NCBI GenBank assembly: GCA_033439265.1
Contig: JAVTVX010000004.1
Span: forward strand, 23,135,201 to 23,199,200
Reading direction: 5' to 3'
DNA from: Dillenia suffruticosa
Lineage: Eukaryota; Streptophyta; Magnoliopsida; Dilleniales; Dilleniaceae
Length of the DNA stretch: 64,000 bases
Shown: positions 11,508 through 32,554 of the stretch, piece after piece
How the letters are laid out: each line of letters begins with the position of its first letter
Numbering within the stretch: position 1 is the stretch's first letter
Made by a program: the position numbers and the translations under genes
The notes under the pieces: generated by a model
Database searches by the model: none
Seen by the model: the letters and a program-made list of their open reading frames with translations, nothing else
Told to the model about the DNA's origin: nothing

Positions 11508-14500
11508 TCAAATACTTGGAATGGATTGTGATCGGATGAAGTGTTTGAGAATGGCTTTCTCTTCATCGATCCGCTTCTTCTCCTCCGCATCTTTTGGCTT
11601 GACCTTCCTTTTCTCTTCCAATAACCATTTGAATAGTTCACGCTGCTGAATCTCAGGAATTGGTTCACGTGGCTTCACAGCTTCAGCAACCGGTGCAGCA
11701 GGTAAGGGTTTTTCCTCAACTGGAGCAGTTGTGACAGCTGCAGTCGAAACTGGAGTGGAATGAACATCTGCCTTAACTTCTCCGTCAGTGTCTGTTTCTT
11801 TCTTCTTTGTCCTCATAAACAGGTAAGCTACGAAAGGTCAACACAACTTTAGGTCAGAAGGGCACAAAAAGCTGAAGACCAGATTGCAAGGCAAGTGTAC
11901 CAAAATTCATAAGCTGTTAACATTATAGATGACAATATAAGTGACTGGCATGAACAAGTGAATAATTCTGCGGCGTTGAGGGGAAAAGAAGTTATAAGAC
12001 ATTAAGATGCACATTCCCTATCAAATAAAATGCAACAGCACTCATTTGGTTCTGCCTGAAGTGCTCATCCATGAGCAACTGCAAAGCCAAAATTGTTGCC
12101 TGCACCCACAAACTCAATCACTATGGGAATTTTTGTGACGTTATCCAGAATTACATTAAATTTCTTACATAAGCCCATCAATTTTACTGCAGTTCTGAAA
12201 TATTGTGGCTTGATTAACTATGGACAAATAAAAATGCTTTGACCACACAAATGGTATCTCTATTTTTCCTTGGCATAGATGATGATGTACGATGAATCTA
12301 TTTAGAGTTGCTGTCTTTGCAAATGTGGCACGATGAATCATACGGCTTCTACTTCAAGAGTGGCTCTTTTAATATTAAAGACATAAAATCAGCTCAAATA
12401 AAAATGCTTTGACCACACAAATGATATCTCTATTTTTCCTTGGTATAGATGATGATGTACAATGAATCTATTTAGAGTTGCTGCCTTTACAAATGTGGCA
12501 TAATGAATTATACTGCTTCTACTTCAAGAGTGGCTCTTTTAATATTAAAGAAATAAAATCAGCTCAAATAGGTACAAAACTCTTTGCCTGAACACAGGCA
12601 CTGCCAACCTTATCTATTGCAAAAATCAATAATCACACTTTGAATTAATCCTAAATTTTGCATGTCTCAAGTGCATTAATGCAAGGAATCAAAAAGTTAT
12701 GGTGTATTCTGTAGCTTCTTGCTATGGGAAAAAAGGTGATGCACATGTTTGTCTTCACTGCAGCTCAAGAAGATCCATAATGCATACCCCAAACCTATAA
12801 TCCAGCCTATTTACACAGAGTGCCCTATACTTAACAAAAACCAAAAGGACGCTTCACAGTAATACATTCTAATGGTTTTTGTAGGACAATAGAAAGATGG
12901 CCCACCATGTAATCATCCCCCAATGCAATTTAGTATAGATTCCATATCTTATTTGGAAATGCACTACAAGGGGTTTATAATGCCACAGAATGCCTATGTT
13001 GTAGTGTCAATCACAGCATGTGACACTGATTTGATTGATAAACTATGAACTCAGTACAGGTTTGCGTGAGATAAGTATGAATTTTAGAATCAATCATGAA
13101 GTTGGCTACAGGCTGTAAGGCTTCTAAGTACTTGGTCAATGGATGCAAATTCTAGTTTTTTTCTGAAGCCGGCTATAAAGCCCTTACTCAATAGAGGTCA
13201 GTGGCATCTATACTAGATCCGTAACCTATAGCATCATTAGCAGAGCTAGCGCCAAATTCTTTAGCACTCAAGCTTTCACCCATCTAACACTATAGCCCAT
13301 CCAGCCACCCATCAATACTACAAACATCATCCACCACCCACACCCTTCCATCAACCATAGCCTCCAACAATTATTGCTGACACTGCAACCACCATAACAC
13401 CTGTCCATCTCTGCTAACACCTTCTCCACCTACCCATTCACACAGATTACGACTCACTGCTGCCAGCATCTGTAGTTATTATTATTATCTATTGTGAAAT
13501 TACCAATTAAATCCAATGTATTTGCACAAAGTATTTACACAAAAAATTCCGAATGACCCAAAAAGTTCTTAGACTTTGAAATTCCTTTCAAATCTTGCAA
13601 CCAAACATAACCTAACTGGACTCGTCTGTGTAAGGTTGCAAATAGATCAAGGAGAGAAAGTGCAACTAATGTAGGTTTCTAGATAGTTCCTTGATGAAAG
13701 CGTATTTTCTAGTTAGAGCTGAAACAGACAAAATGTCAACAAGATGAGAAAGGAGAAAGAGGTTAACAAAATGGAAGACAGAGACCTCTTCATGTTTAGA
13801 AGTGTCTGATATAACTGATTGCAATAAAATGCAATCCCGCTGTTAAGATCCAATTCTAGGATTTTTCATATTCCATTTTACCCTAGGATGAAAGATAGAA
13901 ATTTTTTTATTTATTCACACAAGCATGCACATGTATATTAGGCATTAAAAAGCATACGGCACTCCAGAAAATGAACATATGTTAAACTGGTGTGTCAATG
14001 ATATATGACAAGTTCTACAGAGATTGCCATATAAGCATTCTTGGGCCTACAAACTGAAATCATCATACCAATTGTTGTCCTCTTTTTCTTCAAATCATGC
14101 AAATCAAGCAAAAGAGAAGTAGCGCTTCTGCGGGCAGTGCACCTGTGCCAACCCAACAAAGAATTGGAGGATAACTTCTAAGGCAACACCAAAGAAGCCC
14201 ACAAATCTATAGATCTGCTGACCTTTTGCACATCAAGCACAAATTAAGATGGGATCTTTTGGGGACTAATGCTACACTTACCAAAAAAGGTCAACTACTA
14301 AAAGCACTGAATCAAATGTGGCAGAATCTAACTGGTAATCTAGAGTGCATGGTGGTGGTACATAGTACAACTTTCAACTAATGAAATCATGCCACATTGA
14401 ATATAGTATTTTGAATAGCTGACTTTAGCTGTACATATAGCATTGTTCTTGTTAATGTTGAGATCATCATCACAATCAAAAGGCAAATTTTCTTTCTAGT

Positions 14501-17500
14501 TTTTGTTCAAATACAACTTTAATAGCAAATGATTTAGTCCACCATTTTAAAGAGCACAACGAATCTAAGGTTCCAGTGTCAATTATGCTGTCTCATTTGT
14601 GAGAAGTCAAGATACACAAACATCATCCCGACTAGAATTTAGGCAGACTATATTGGAAAGACAATTTAAAAAGTGATCTAGGAAAACAAAATCTTGTGCA
14701 AAACTGTACATTTCTAAGCATGTGACAAATGAAATTTATGGAAGGAGTAAAAACCAATGTTTAGAAAACCAAACCGATCACTGCGCCAGTCAAAGTACTG
14801 GTACTGATTCACAGTTCAGTGGTCCAGTCATTGTCGAACCATTTAAGTATAAAATATTATAAAATATAATATATAATTATACAATACTATATATGAGTAT
14901 TTATATACATATAATTGAAAAAATAATATTTTAAAAAAAATTATAAATTTTAAAATATACAAACATGTAAAATTTACAGCATCTTAAATAAGTTAACTAA
15001 CTCTAATTCAGTACTAAATTCATAAGCAGTTGGAATAAGGACTCTAAGTTTAAAGCAGTAAATATATAACTATAAAGCAAGTTCCGCATCATGCTTCAAC
15101 CATGGTCCATAACATAACATTCCATAATCCATGGACAATGACACTTACAAATTGGTTGTTCTCACATGGTTTCACTTTGCGAATATAATTCGCCTTGTGC
15201 AGATGTTTGTCTTGTGATGAAATTTCTCTATTCATGCTAAATTAGTAAGCATGAACTTTTGTTTTCTTGTTTTTTCCAATATAGTTGTTCGCATAGATTT
15301 GTTCATTCATAGGTCAGATATTGGATATTGTCCATTCAACAAAATCTGACTCTGCCTCGAATATGGCTTTTTAATATTAATTCGTTGGTAGTAATCAACA
15401 GTTTTCACGAGTTCATCAATTCATCAGTTTTCACAAGTTTATCGGTTTTTAGACAGGTTTTGCAATCATTGATTATAATAGCCTGATTGGACTGGCTAGG
15501 TCATCGATTCCTGATTTGCCAGTGTGAATGGTCGGTCCAGTGTTGCTTAATTCGTCCCTTCCCCCTACAATGTCCATTATGGTATGTGCAATCGCAAAAG
15601 AGAATCGTTTGCGTACCGGAATGATAAAACCATCATATCCTTTTGAAAAGATGATTTGAACACAAAATTAGGTTTAGGAGTTGAAAAAGTAATACATTTA
15701 AGCAGAAATCAAAAGAATTACGCTTACTGGCAACGGCCAGAGCTCGAAGGATGGTGGCTATGGCGAATTTTGGCAACGGGTGATGGAATTGGTGGCTGGA
15801 ATGGGTCTTTAAGGGTATTTGAAGGATAAAGGAGATGTCGGCCGTTAAAATTGAAAAGGAAAATGGGAAAATTTGAGACAGAGAGGTGAGATTCGAATAA
15901 GAAGAAGAAGAGAGAGACTTAGCATGGTTGAAGAAGGGGTCAAGAATGAAGAGGAACACTGCCCCTCTTTTGTTTTCTTTTTCTCTTTTTTTTTTTGGTC
16001 GAATGAACACAATAGAAAATGAGAGATGGAACAGTACCTTGCTTGGATGAATTGTGACCTCTTATAAAGATATTAGTGGTTGGGATAGAAAGATTGATGG
16101 ACGATCATGATTGCAAGATTTTTAAATGGTTGAGATTGGTGTGTATCTAAAAATGAATGGTTGACATAAATTTAAACTCTGATCAACTAAGATTGTTATT
16201 ATTGACTATTTTTCTTTGTTAATTTTATTTGTTAAGAATATAAATACAGAATAATCTTTTAATATGTAAATAACTATGAATATTTAATTTTTGTGTACAT
16301 AAATTCAAGTGAATTAAAACAGACTAATACAGTGTCCTGTGAACCGAAAATGTGTACCAAGTGTACCCCATTCATGTTGTGAATTATCAAAATTACTGTA
16401 TCCCATACCGAAACCCATATAACTTACCATGACAAACCACGAATTATGCAACACAGGGCTGATATGACCCGGTTTTCTAAACTTGGTAAAAGCACTACAT
16501 CCTAACTTAATACTTCTCCAAATATCACAAATACAAATACATCACCTTCTTAACAGAAATGTGGGGCAAACGGTTGGAGGGAAGGGGGTTCACCCTATCC
16601 ACCAAATCATTTTTCACCAACTTCTTTTTCCAAATGTGACCTCTGCTTGATAAAATTTTGAACTCGCTAACTTAGAATTGCCACATTGTTTGAATTAAGT
16701 TGTTACACCATCCTCTCATTTTCCAAAGATGATTACATCAGCCACGTGATTGTATTTGAACCATTAATCAAATCCTTCCCAGACTGAAGTCCTATTGAGA
16801 AATTCTGACCAATTCCCAAACATTATTGAAACTGGAATAAAGTGAAACTGCATAAAAGAAAAGAGTCAGCTCATTTTATAAGAGATAACATAGCTGCCTA
16901 TGATAAAATAATTCTTCTAACATGCTTATTGTCCATCGATGTTCTATACGAAGATTCCAACGTGAACAAGTGGGAGGCTAAATCTAGGCAACCAAACTCA
17001 ATTGCCAAGAGGGCCCAAGTTTGCATCGCAACGCAAGCTTTGCCACCTCCCCAGCACCCCTCCCTTATCCAACATCACCTTTAACCTGAGATTATTATCT
17101 GATGAAAACTTTTAGTCTAGTACCCCACTATATAAAGAGAAAACCCTAATGTAACTGGATTGGGCCACATCTACATCAAACGTTTAAGTAACTTCAACAA
17201 ATAATTTATAAGATACCATCATAATTTCTTTAGGTTTAATCGTGTCCTAGATGATGTTCAAACACTCACCCTTCTTCCAAAAATATGCAGCAATCACATT
17301 CTACGACAGATGCACCTCATGTAAGAGCAGCAGAAACCAGTGCTCAGTAGGGCCGGCATTGTTCGCATGTGCCCATTAGATGCCACTGAGTTTTGGAATT
17401 TGGTTCTTGTTTGTGCATGGTCTTGCAACTGCCAGTGGCAATCCATACTGGCATAGGACCACAATAGGCATTGCTCAATACCCACAGTTTCCCAAATTAG

Positions 17501-20500
17501 TAGGAAAGAGGATTAAAATTTTCATAACAATGCTTACAGCCAAATCAGTCAAAGTCATGGTCATAGCCATTACCATTATAAGACTGCCATGAACTGTTAT
17601 TTCATCTTATGACATCCTCTGATGTAAATGATGTGAAATGAATATATTATCCCATAGGCCCCATGCTCAAAGAAAAAGAAAAAGAAAAAGGCAAGAAAAA
17701 AGGCTGAGAAGTTCTACTAAAGATCTTTCCATGGAAGGGCTAGTGCAGCTGCAAAAGTTTAACTTCCAGTAGAGTTAGATATTCTTGTCCATCAAATCTT
17801 ATTTGTTTCTAGTTCTAGTCATAACCAATATCTAAATTTAAAAGCAAAATTATCCTGACCTAAAACAAAAAAGATAGATGTAGACGAAAACAACCCACTT
17901 CTTCCATTTTCCCCAAGGTCATTTCCATCCAAGATGGGCTAAAAAATTCTTATTTGTGTCATCTGAGAATCAAAAAAAAAAAAAAAAAAAAAGAAAAAGG
18001 TATCAACTTACAAGTAACTTATGAAATTACCTTGTTCTTAAGATATTCATTAGTAACAAGATCAATATCTATCATCCAATAAATCATTCTAATGATTGAT
18101 AACAAATGTAATGAGCACCCCTTTAATCTATGTACTAGCATTTTAGCCAAAAATTCGAAGATATTCATTTCATTTCCCTTATCCTTGGATAGGCCATAAA
18201 TATATTTCTATGGCAGCAGTCTTCTTGAGCAACGTTTAGCTGTCCACTTTGTTTTTCACCAAGAGCCATGACAGATAGTTTAACACACTGCCACCTGCTT
18301 TACATCCATTGGAGCAATATTCACATTATGCCGAATGTTCAATAGTCTGATTACCCTAATTGATGCTTACGTGATGCACGTGCTAAACAATTTAGAGCAT
18401 TTGATGCAAGGGCAAATAAACTTCAATAACGTAGCATTTGGCACCACTTAGTAATTCCACCATTCTATTCAAAGTGATACACTCATGATCTCACAACTTT
18501 GTAAATGCTTCTATTCAAATTTTGCTGAGAATCTAGCCCCGTCATATACAGTTACTCTTGATGTGGGTCTAGTGGGATCTCAATTTTTACAAGACCCTTG
18601 GAGACTGCTAACCAAACTCCTTATTAAATAAAATACTGTTTTGGAAAACAAAATGTCAATCTCAAAATGATATTTCTGTTTTCATCAATTTTTATCATCA
18701 AAACATACAAAAATGATATTGAAGAGCTTTGTAAGAAAATGACCCTTTAAAAAAAAATGCTTAAAAAAATCCAGTTGAAAAAATAATTTCCAAAATAACC
18801 GAGATTGGTCAAGAGTTGAACACTCGACCAACATTGGTTTAGTATTCAACACTCAACCAACATTGTTGGTCGAGTGTTCAACACTCGACCAACATTGTTG
18901 GTGGTCAACACTCGACCATTTCACAAATAACCCCCCACCCCTTCTTTCCCCATTCTTTCTCTTCTCCCCCTCCCTTCTCCTCGCGGCCAAAACTGAAAAC
19001 CTAACCCTAACCCTTCTAGACCACTGTAATCCGGTGACGTGAAGGAGTTTCCGGCGGACATCCTAATCTATGCAACCTCTGGCGGCCACAGCAAAATTCG
19101 GTCTCTGCAAGCGATCGTCTCCACTTCTGCCAAAGGTATACTCTACTCTTGGCATTTCTTTAGCTCATTTAAAATCTAGAGGGGTTAGGATTAGGGTTAA
19201 GGTTTTCAGTTTCGACCACGGGGAGAAGGGAGGAGGAGAAGAGAAAGAATGGGGAAAGAAGGGAAGGGGTTGTTTGCGAGAGCTTTGCTTTGTACGCATA
19301 TATCCATCAGAAAAAAGAAAAAAAAAAAAACATCTCCCATGGAAAAAAATTTTCGAAATTAATATAGCATATCGATTTTTCAAGACTCGACATGAACTGT
19401 TCATGCATGTTGAGTCTTGAAAACTCGACATACTTAAAAAAAAAATTAATAGTGCATATCGAGAGTTGAACTCTCGACATGCACTATGCTCTCCTCCCTC
19501 TCTGCCTCTCTCTCTCTTCATCCCTCCCCCACTCTCTCTCTCTCCCTCCCACCCTCTCTCCCTCCCTCCCTCACTCTCTCTCCAGAAATCCAAGCGGGAG
19601 AGAGAGAGAGAGAGAGTGGAGGGAGAGAGAGGGGGGCAGAGAGGGCGGGAGGGAGAGAGAGAGAGAGTGGGGGAGGGAGGGAGAGAGAGAGGCAGAGAGG
19701 GAGGAGAGCACAGTGCATGACATGCACGTACATGTCGAGACATGCGCTGTTTATTTTTTTTTTAAGTATGTCAAGTCTTCAAGACTCGACATGCATGAAC
19801 AGTGCATGTCGAGTTTTGAAAACTCGACATGTTATGTCAATTTCAAAAAATTTTTTCCACGAGAGATGTTTTAAAAATTTTTTTTTCTCTGATGGATATA
19901 TGCATGCAAATCTCTTGTTTGCGAAATGGAGAGTGTTATTGTTGCTGAAGTGTTCAACACTCGACCAATGTTGTTACTATTCAACTCTCGACCAACCTGG
20001 TTACTTTGGGAATTATTTTCTCAACTAGGTTTTTTTAAGATTTTAAAAAAAAAAAAAAATGGGTCATTTCTTTACAAAGCTCTGACATTGAAACCTAAAA
20101 CAACACAAGATTCATTCTGGTATATACTCGAGATATAAATCCTAGTTTTGAAAAATGACTATCTAATCATAAAGAGAGAGAGAGAGATAGAAAGAGAGAA
20201 ATGACTAAATTCTCACACATTATCCACGAAGAGAAAATGATATACAAGATTTAAAACACATGATAACCTAACCGGCAAAAAATAAAGAAGAATACGAGAA
20301 AATCTAAAACCGATCATTCATTCAAAACAACGGCGGGGAGAGAGAGAGAGAGAGAAAGAGACCTCCGACGGCGAGATTAACAGTGAGAAGAAGAGGCCAG
20401 AGAAACTTGTAACGACGAGCAAAGGATTCCTTGGTAGGTGGACGAGGAGGAGGCTTGGATGAGGATGATGAATATGCTGCCTGATTTTGAGCCTCCATTG

Positions 20501-20765
20501 ATGACGATGACGATGACGATGACGATGGTGTTGGCGATGAGAACTGTTTCGATTTATGTTGTTTCGGCTTCAGCTGAGCTGTATTGCCCAATTCAATCAT
20601 TCACTTCATTCTTTAAAAAAGAAAAGAAAAGAAATTCTATAGAGAGAGAGAGAGAGTGAGAGAAGGGGAAGATTCTTCAAAGTCAAAAAAAGGGTTTGGG
20701 GTGGGGGGAGTGGGGTTTTTACCTTTCTTTGGTTTGTTTACATAAAGCTTTGGAGCTTCGCTCAT
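11508..20765 (-). CDS. Small single-pass membrane protein of unknown function, 3 exons with an 8.5-kb intron
   Basis: Exons: 20765-20723, 20578-20363 and 11827-11508. They total 579 bp and encode 192 aa. Both junctions keep frame through split Ala codons (G|CT). The protein starts MSEAPKLYVNKPKK, then has a basic segment, a nine-Ser run (33-41), a Ser/Pro-rich linker, and FARRYKFLWP before a hydrophobic segment (about 72-91) read as one transmembrane helix. A basic RTKKK patch follows. The C-terminal half has an Ala/Pro/Val-rich linker and a charged helix, LFKWLLEEKRKVKPKD, ending HFIRSQSIPSI (182-192). I believe this architecture is widespread in plants but know no function. Basic residues on both sides of the helix leave orientation open. 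The start at 20765 is preferred over the in-frame ATG at 20498 because exon 1 joins exactly and the upstream reading is conserved-looking. A (CT)n tract lies just upstream of the ATG on the plus strand. Confidence 0.85.
12225..12570. repeat. Two-copy tandem duplication, 170-bp unit
   Basis: Copy 1 runs 12225-12394 and copy 2 12395-12564. Both start CAAATAAAAATGCTTTGACC and end near AAATCAGCT. They differ at only a handful of bases, so the duplication is fairly recent. It lies in the giant intron and encodes nothing recognisable. Confidence 0.9.
14757..15550. repeat. Degenerate non-autonomous repeat with CCAGTC/GGTCCAGT-rich ends
   Basis: Both ends carry words of the type AAACCGATC, CCAGTC, GGTCCAGT and TTCGTC in opposite orientation, around a very A/T-rich middle (about 14850-14960). 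Shared phrases with the element at 49785-50131 (AAAACCGATAAA, GGTCC) suggest one family. The terminal repeats are too worn for precise borders and no target duplication is clear. Confidence 0.4.
18724..20082. mobile_element. Non-autonomous Mutator-like element (MULE) with long inverted arms
   Basis: Terminal inverted repeats of more than 100 bp: the left end begins GAGCTTTGTAAGAAAATGAC and the right end, on the other strand, begins GAGCTTTGTAAAGAAATGAC. The flanks are TGATATTGAA (18714-18723) and TGACATTGAA (20083-20092), a 10-bp target duplication with one change, within the usual MULE range. Inside is a second, nested inverted repeat (about 18940-19020 against 19175-19260) around a GC-richer segment, and a third palindromic half centred near 19590 made of CT and GA blocks. 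Short palindromes of the form GTCGAGTGTTCAACACTCGAC recur in both arms. No transposase is present. Confidence 0.75.
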
Positions 20766-22438
20766 TGTCGATTTCACTAGTCACCCTCAACGAGCTCTCT
20801 CTATTTCTACTCTCTCTCTCTCTCTCTCTCTCTCACTCTTCTCTCTCTGAGTAAACCGTTCCGTTTCTCCTCTCTCCAATGGTGATGTGATTGTTTTCTT
20901 GCCGCCCAACACCGTACAGTGCAGGTGTTCGATGCGGAAGATGAAGAAAAACCCTCTAGAAACGACGTCGTTTTTAGGCAAAGAAAATCACCAGACTTGA
21001 ATTTTGAATTTCTTTTTCTACCATTTATGGAAAATGGATTTTTTTTTTTTTTTGGGTTAGAATTATGGTAAATGCCTTTCTAGAATACCATTTCATCAAA
21101 TCTTATAACCTAATCTAATACTCTTTATGCTATTTTAAAGAAGGCAAAGAAAATTATATTTCTCCTTCTAGATTTTGTATTTTAAAATTAACAAAATAAA
21201 TAAAAAAAATCTATTTTTAAAATCATCATTTACTCTTTAAAACTAAATAACAAAAAAAATAATCATTTAAATAAATTAAATATGAAATTTATTTACAATT
21301 GAAAATTCTTTTACTATGAAACCAGAAATTAAAATGCGAAATTCATTTCGATTTTTCTATTTAAATTAATTACATTAGGATAATAAGATAATTTGAAAAC
21401 TAAAATATATAAACCTATAAACTTTTGCAAAATTCATTTACAAATTATTTTTTTAATTAATTTAAGAATTCATTACTTCTAATGAAGTTAGAATTAGAAA
21501 TAAACTTTAGATTTTTTTAATTATGAATAACAAAAAAATAAAAATGAATTCCACAACTTGTGTGAAACTCCTTTGGATCTTCATCAAAATTTCATCCTGC
21601 AATTGAATTTCCTTTGAGGAAGAAAAAAAGAAGGCAGGATGAAGAATATACAGAGAGAGAAGGTTAGAGGAGATAGGGAAGAGGATAAAACTCATCTTCC
21701 ACAAACAACAATTTTAAATCATTTTAGTAATTATTTCTTCAAAAATTTTTAGTAAAAGTAACTAATGACCCATAATTTCTAAGTAGAATTATAAACTGAA
21801 AAGGGTGTCAAGTAACTTATTTCTTTTTCTCAAAAGCAAATAATTTTTTAAGAAGACCAAACATGTATGCATGACCCTCTTATGAATTTCTCCATGTCAA
21901 GCCTCTTGCGAGAAGAGATCAGAAAGATCTACACTTGTCCATTTGAATATTTATGATGTCCTGTTTGATAGAACAAGTGACTAACAGTCCTTACAAAAGC
22001 ACCTAGAACTTTTAATCAAGTGTCTTTCTCGACCGAGATTTCATGTTCGAACTTTTGTGAACGTGTGATTTTCACGATTTTCGTGATCTCTATGTAACTG
22101 CAAAAAAAAAGACACACAAGTGATACAAGGAGGAAGATAGGAGTGACCATGGGAAACATTAACAAAATCAGCATTGTACATTTCCTCTTTCTACATGACC
22201 TAGGTTTATATTACAAAGAAATGATGCCGCAAGTTAAAACCCCACAACACACTTTTAGAACAACCAGTTCCCAACTGATTTTGCAAAGGGAGCACAAAGA
22301 AAGCCGGTAAAAGACTTCAAAGCGTCAGGGCCTTATCGATGCAACAATGTGGAGCCAAGCCAGGAATGCAGTGTTTTTAATATGCTTGCATTGGCTTGAT
22401 CCTCGACCAAGAAATAATTTGTGGGTGAACTTGATGAA
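20766..22438. other. Spacer between the membrane-protein promoter and the helicase 3' end
   Basis: Mostly A/T-rich unique-looking sequence without a coding signal. It contains the upstream region of the membrane-protein gene and, at its upper end, the probable 3' UTR of the helicase gene (below 22439). No mobile element was identified. Confidence 0.5.
20793..20834. repeat. (CT)n tract beside the start of the small membrane-protein gene
   Basis: CT repeats on the plus strand ((GA)n on the coding strand) begin about 28 bases above the ATG at 20765, probably in the 5' UTR. Plant GAGA-binding BPC factors recognise such tracts, but a role here is inference. Confidence 0.8.
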
Positions 22439-30722
<8,284 letters not shown>

Positions 30723-30767
30723 GTCGTGTGCAGAGCGAAATGGAGAGAGTGAAATCTGAGTTGCAGC

Positions 30768-30813
<46 letters not shown>

Positions 30814-32554
30814 GAAGGAGAGAGAGGGAAATGAAAACCCCCGAAAAAAAAAAACCTAAAACCTAAAACCTATTGATCGTTTCTCTCTCTCTCTCTCTCT
30901 CTCTCTCTAATCTGTAAGTAGACTTTTCCGCACTCGAGATTTCAGCGCGTGATGAACAATAAGTCTCTACACACCCTTTTTTCGCTCTTTTTTTTTTTCT
31001 TTTATAATTCCCCTTTTTATTATTATGTTGGAAAATAAAAAAGAATGTCGCCCGATGAATTCATTGAATCCCGTAATTACATTAAAAATAAAATATATTT
31101 TTTTATTAAAAATAAAATCCAAATATATATTTTAAATAAATTTTTCGAATTTTTCAGCTCATAAAAGTATTAAATTTTAATTTATTAGACTTTTTAGTTT
31201 TGTTCCTTCTTATAAAAAAATACTTGCAAATAAAGGGTGGTTGATTCACGGAAATTTTTTAATATTAATGTTTTTTCATTTGCGAAACAATTTTTGTTTT
31301 TGAAACACTTATAAATTAATTAAAATTTAAATAAAAATTTTATAATTTTTTATTTATACATTTTTATATATTTAACAAATTATTTATTTAATTATAATTT
31401 TTATTTTTGTGTTATTAGTCTTATAAAATAATTGATCATTTTGGTTTTTATTATAAAATATAATTATTTTATTATTTTCATAAAATAATTAATATTTACA
31501 TAAAAATCTTTATTTTTTATATTTACATATTTATTCATGTTTCTAATTCTTATATTTTTACAAAATATCATTTTTCGATATCGTTTCATATTTATTTCCA
31601 TTTATCATTTTCATTTCTATGCAACTTAGGTTTATGCTTATAAATCCAAATTAGATTTAGAATTAAAAATTTTGAAAATAAATTTTAAAAATTCATGTAT
31701 TCATTTGGTTTCAAAAATCTCATAATTTAAAGATTTCATTTTTAAATTTTATTGTTATTTCATTAATTTAAATAAATTATATGAATTTCAAGTTCAGTTT
31801 ATAGTTTCGATTCATTTTAACTAAATACTCTTAAATTAAATTAAATGGTAACTACAACCCCCGGCAACAGGAAAGGTGATTCTTTCTTGTATCAATAAAC
31901 TTAACTCCATGAAAATTAATGTTGGAATTGCTTGTTATCATTTTAAAAACTTTTATGAATTTTTATTTTTTTAATTTATAACGTGAATTGATTATATATA
32001 TATTAATTTTGATTGTACCACAAAAAAGAAAAGAAGAAGAAAACTAAATTTATCATTCTAACGTAAGTATTACATTATCTGGTAAATATCAAAATCTAAA
32101 CTGTAATATTTCAGTATATCGAGTGCTTTTTGTTCGCAAAGAGAATAATAATTATACTAATATTTTTGTAAAATTAGATCCGTCGGTCTATCTTGAACTT
32201 TCTTAAAATTTGATATTTTGGACACGATTAACTTCCCCATATTCCCTTTTGTAAATATATATATATATATATATATGATAATAATAATAATAATAATAAT
32301 GCTTAAGAAGAAAAATTATTTGGACTCGCAAGTTCATTTCAAAATTAAACTATGCTTACAAATGGTAAAGAAAAATTAAGAAAAAAAAAATTATTGTATA
32401 GCTACCTTTCAAATTTTATTTATATTAAATAGTAAGTTTAATACTACTTATTTATTTAGTCCTAAAAATAACCAAATTTTCGAGGGAAAGGGACTCGGTG
32501 AAGATTACTCATTGGATTGGAGTGCAGTGCTAGTTCGAGAGAAGCGCAAAGAAA
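30723..32554. promoter_or_regulatory. Divergent promoter region between the helicase and mini-RNase III genes
   Basis: The two start codons face away from each other across 1.8 kb. Near the helicase start are a (GA)n run (30769-30811), three ACCTAAA-type units (about 30852-30873), and a (CT)n run (30882-30908). The middle (31080-32460) is very A/T-rich with (AT)n and (ATA)n runs near 32258-32300. No separate gene is seen. A shared regulatory region is possible but the distance makes two independent promoters likely. Confidence 0.5.

Larger units (their letters stand above)
11828..20362 (-). other. 8535-bp intron 2 of the small membrane-protein gene
   Basis: Bounded by a GT donor at 20362-20361 and an AG acceptor just above 11827, joining G|CT into an Ala codon inside the transmembrane helix. 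It contains a 170-bp tandem duplication (12225-12564), a repeat rich in ACCGG/CCGGT-like words (about 14757-15550) and a foldback MULE (18724-20082). No other host gene is recognised inside it. Confidence 0.8.

Noticed and set aside
15633-16010. Open stretch ending LPKFAIATILRALAVA considered as first exon of the membrane-protein gene
   Set aside because: Its only start is a GTG codon and no ATG is in frame. The exon at 20578-20363 joins the same acceptor in frame and gives a coherent protein with a conserved-looking N terminus, so this is taken as intron sequence.
18990-19015. CCTAACCCTAACCC considered as an interstitial telomere repeat
   Set aside because: Only about two imperfect units and the unit is not the plant TTTAGGG form throughout; it belongs to the nested inverted repeat of the MULE.
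19165-20028. Overlapping open frames of 70-192 codons rich in Ser-Leu-Pro or Arg-Glu
   Set aside because: They arise from CT/GA repeats inside the foldback element, occur in several frames on both strands, and match no family.
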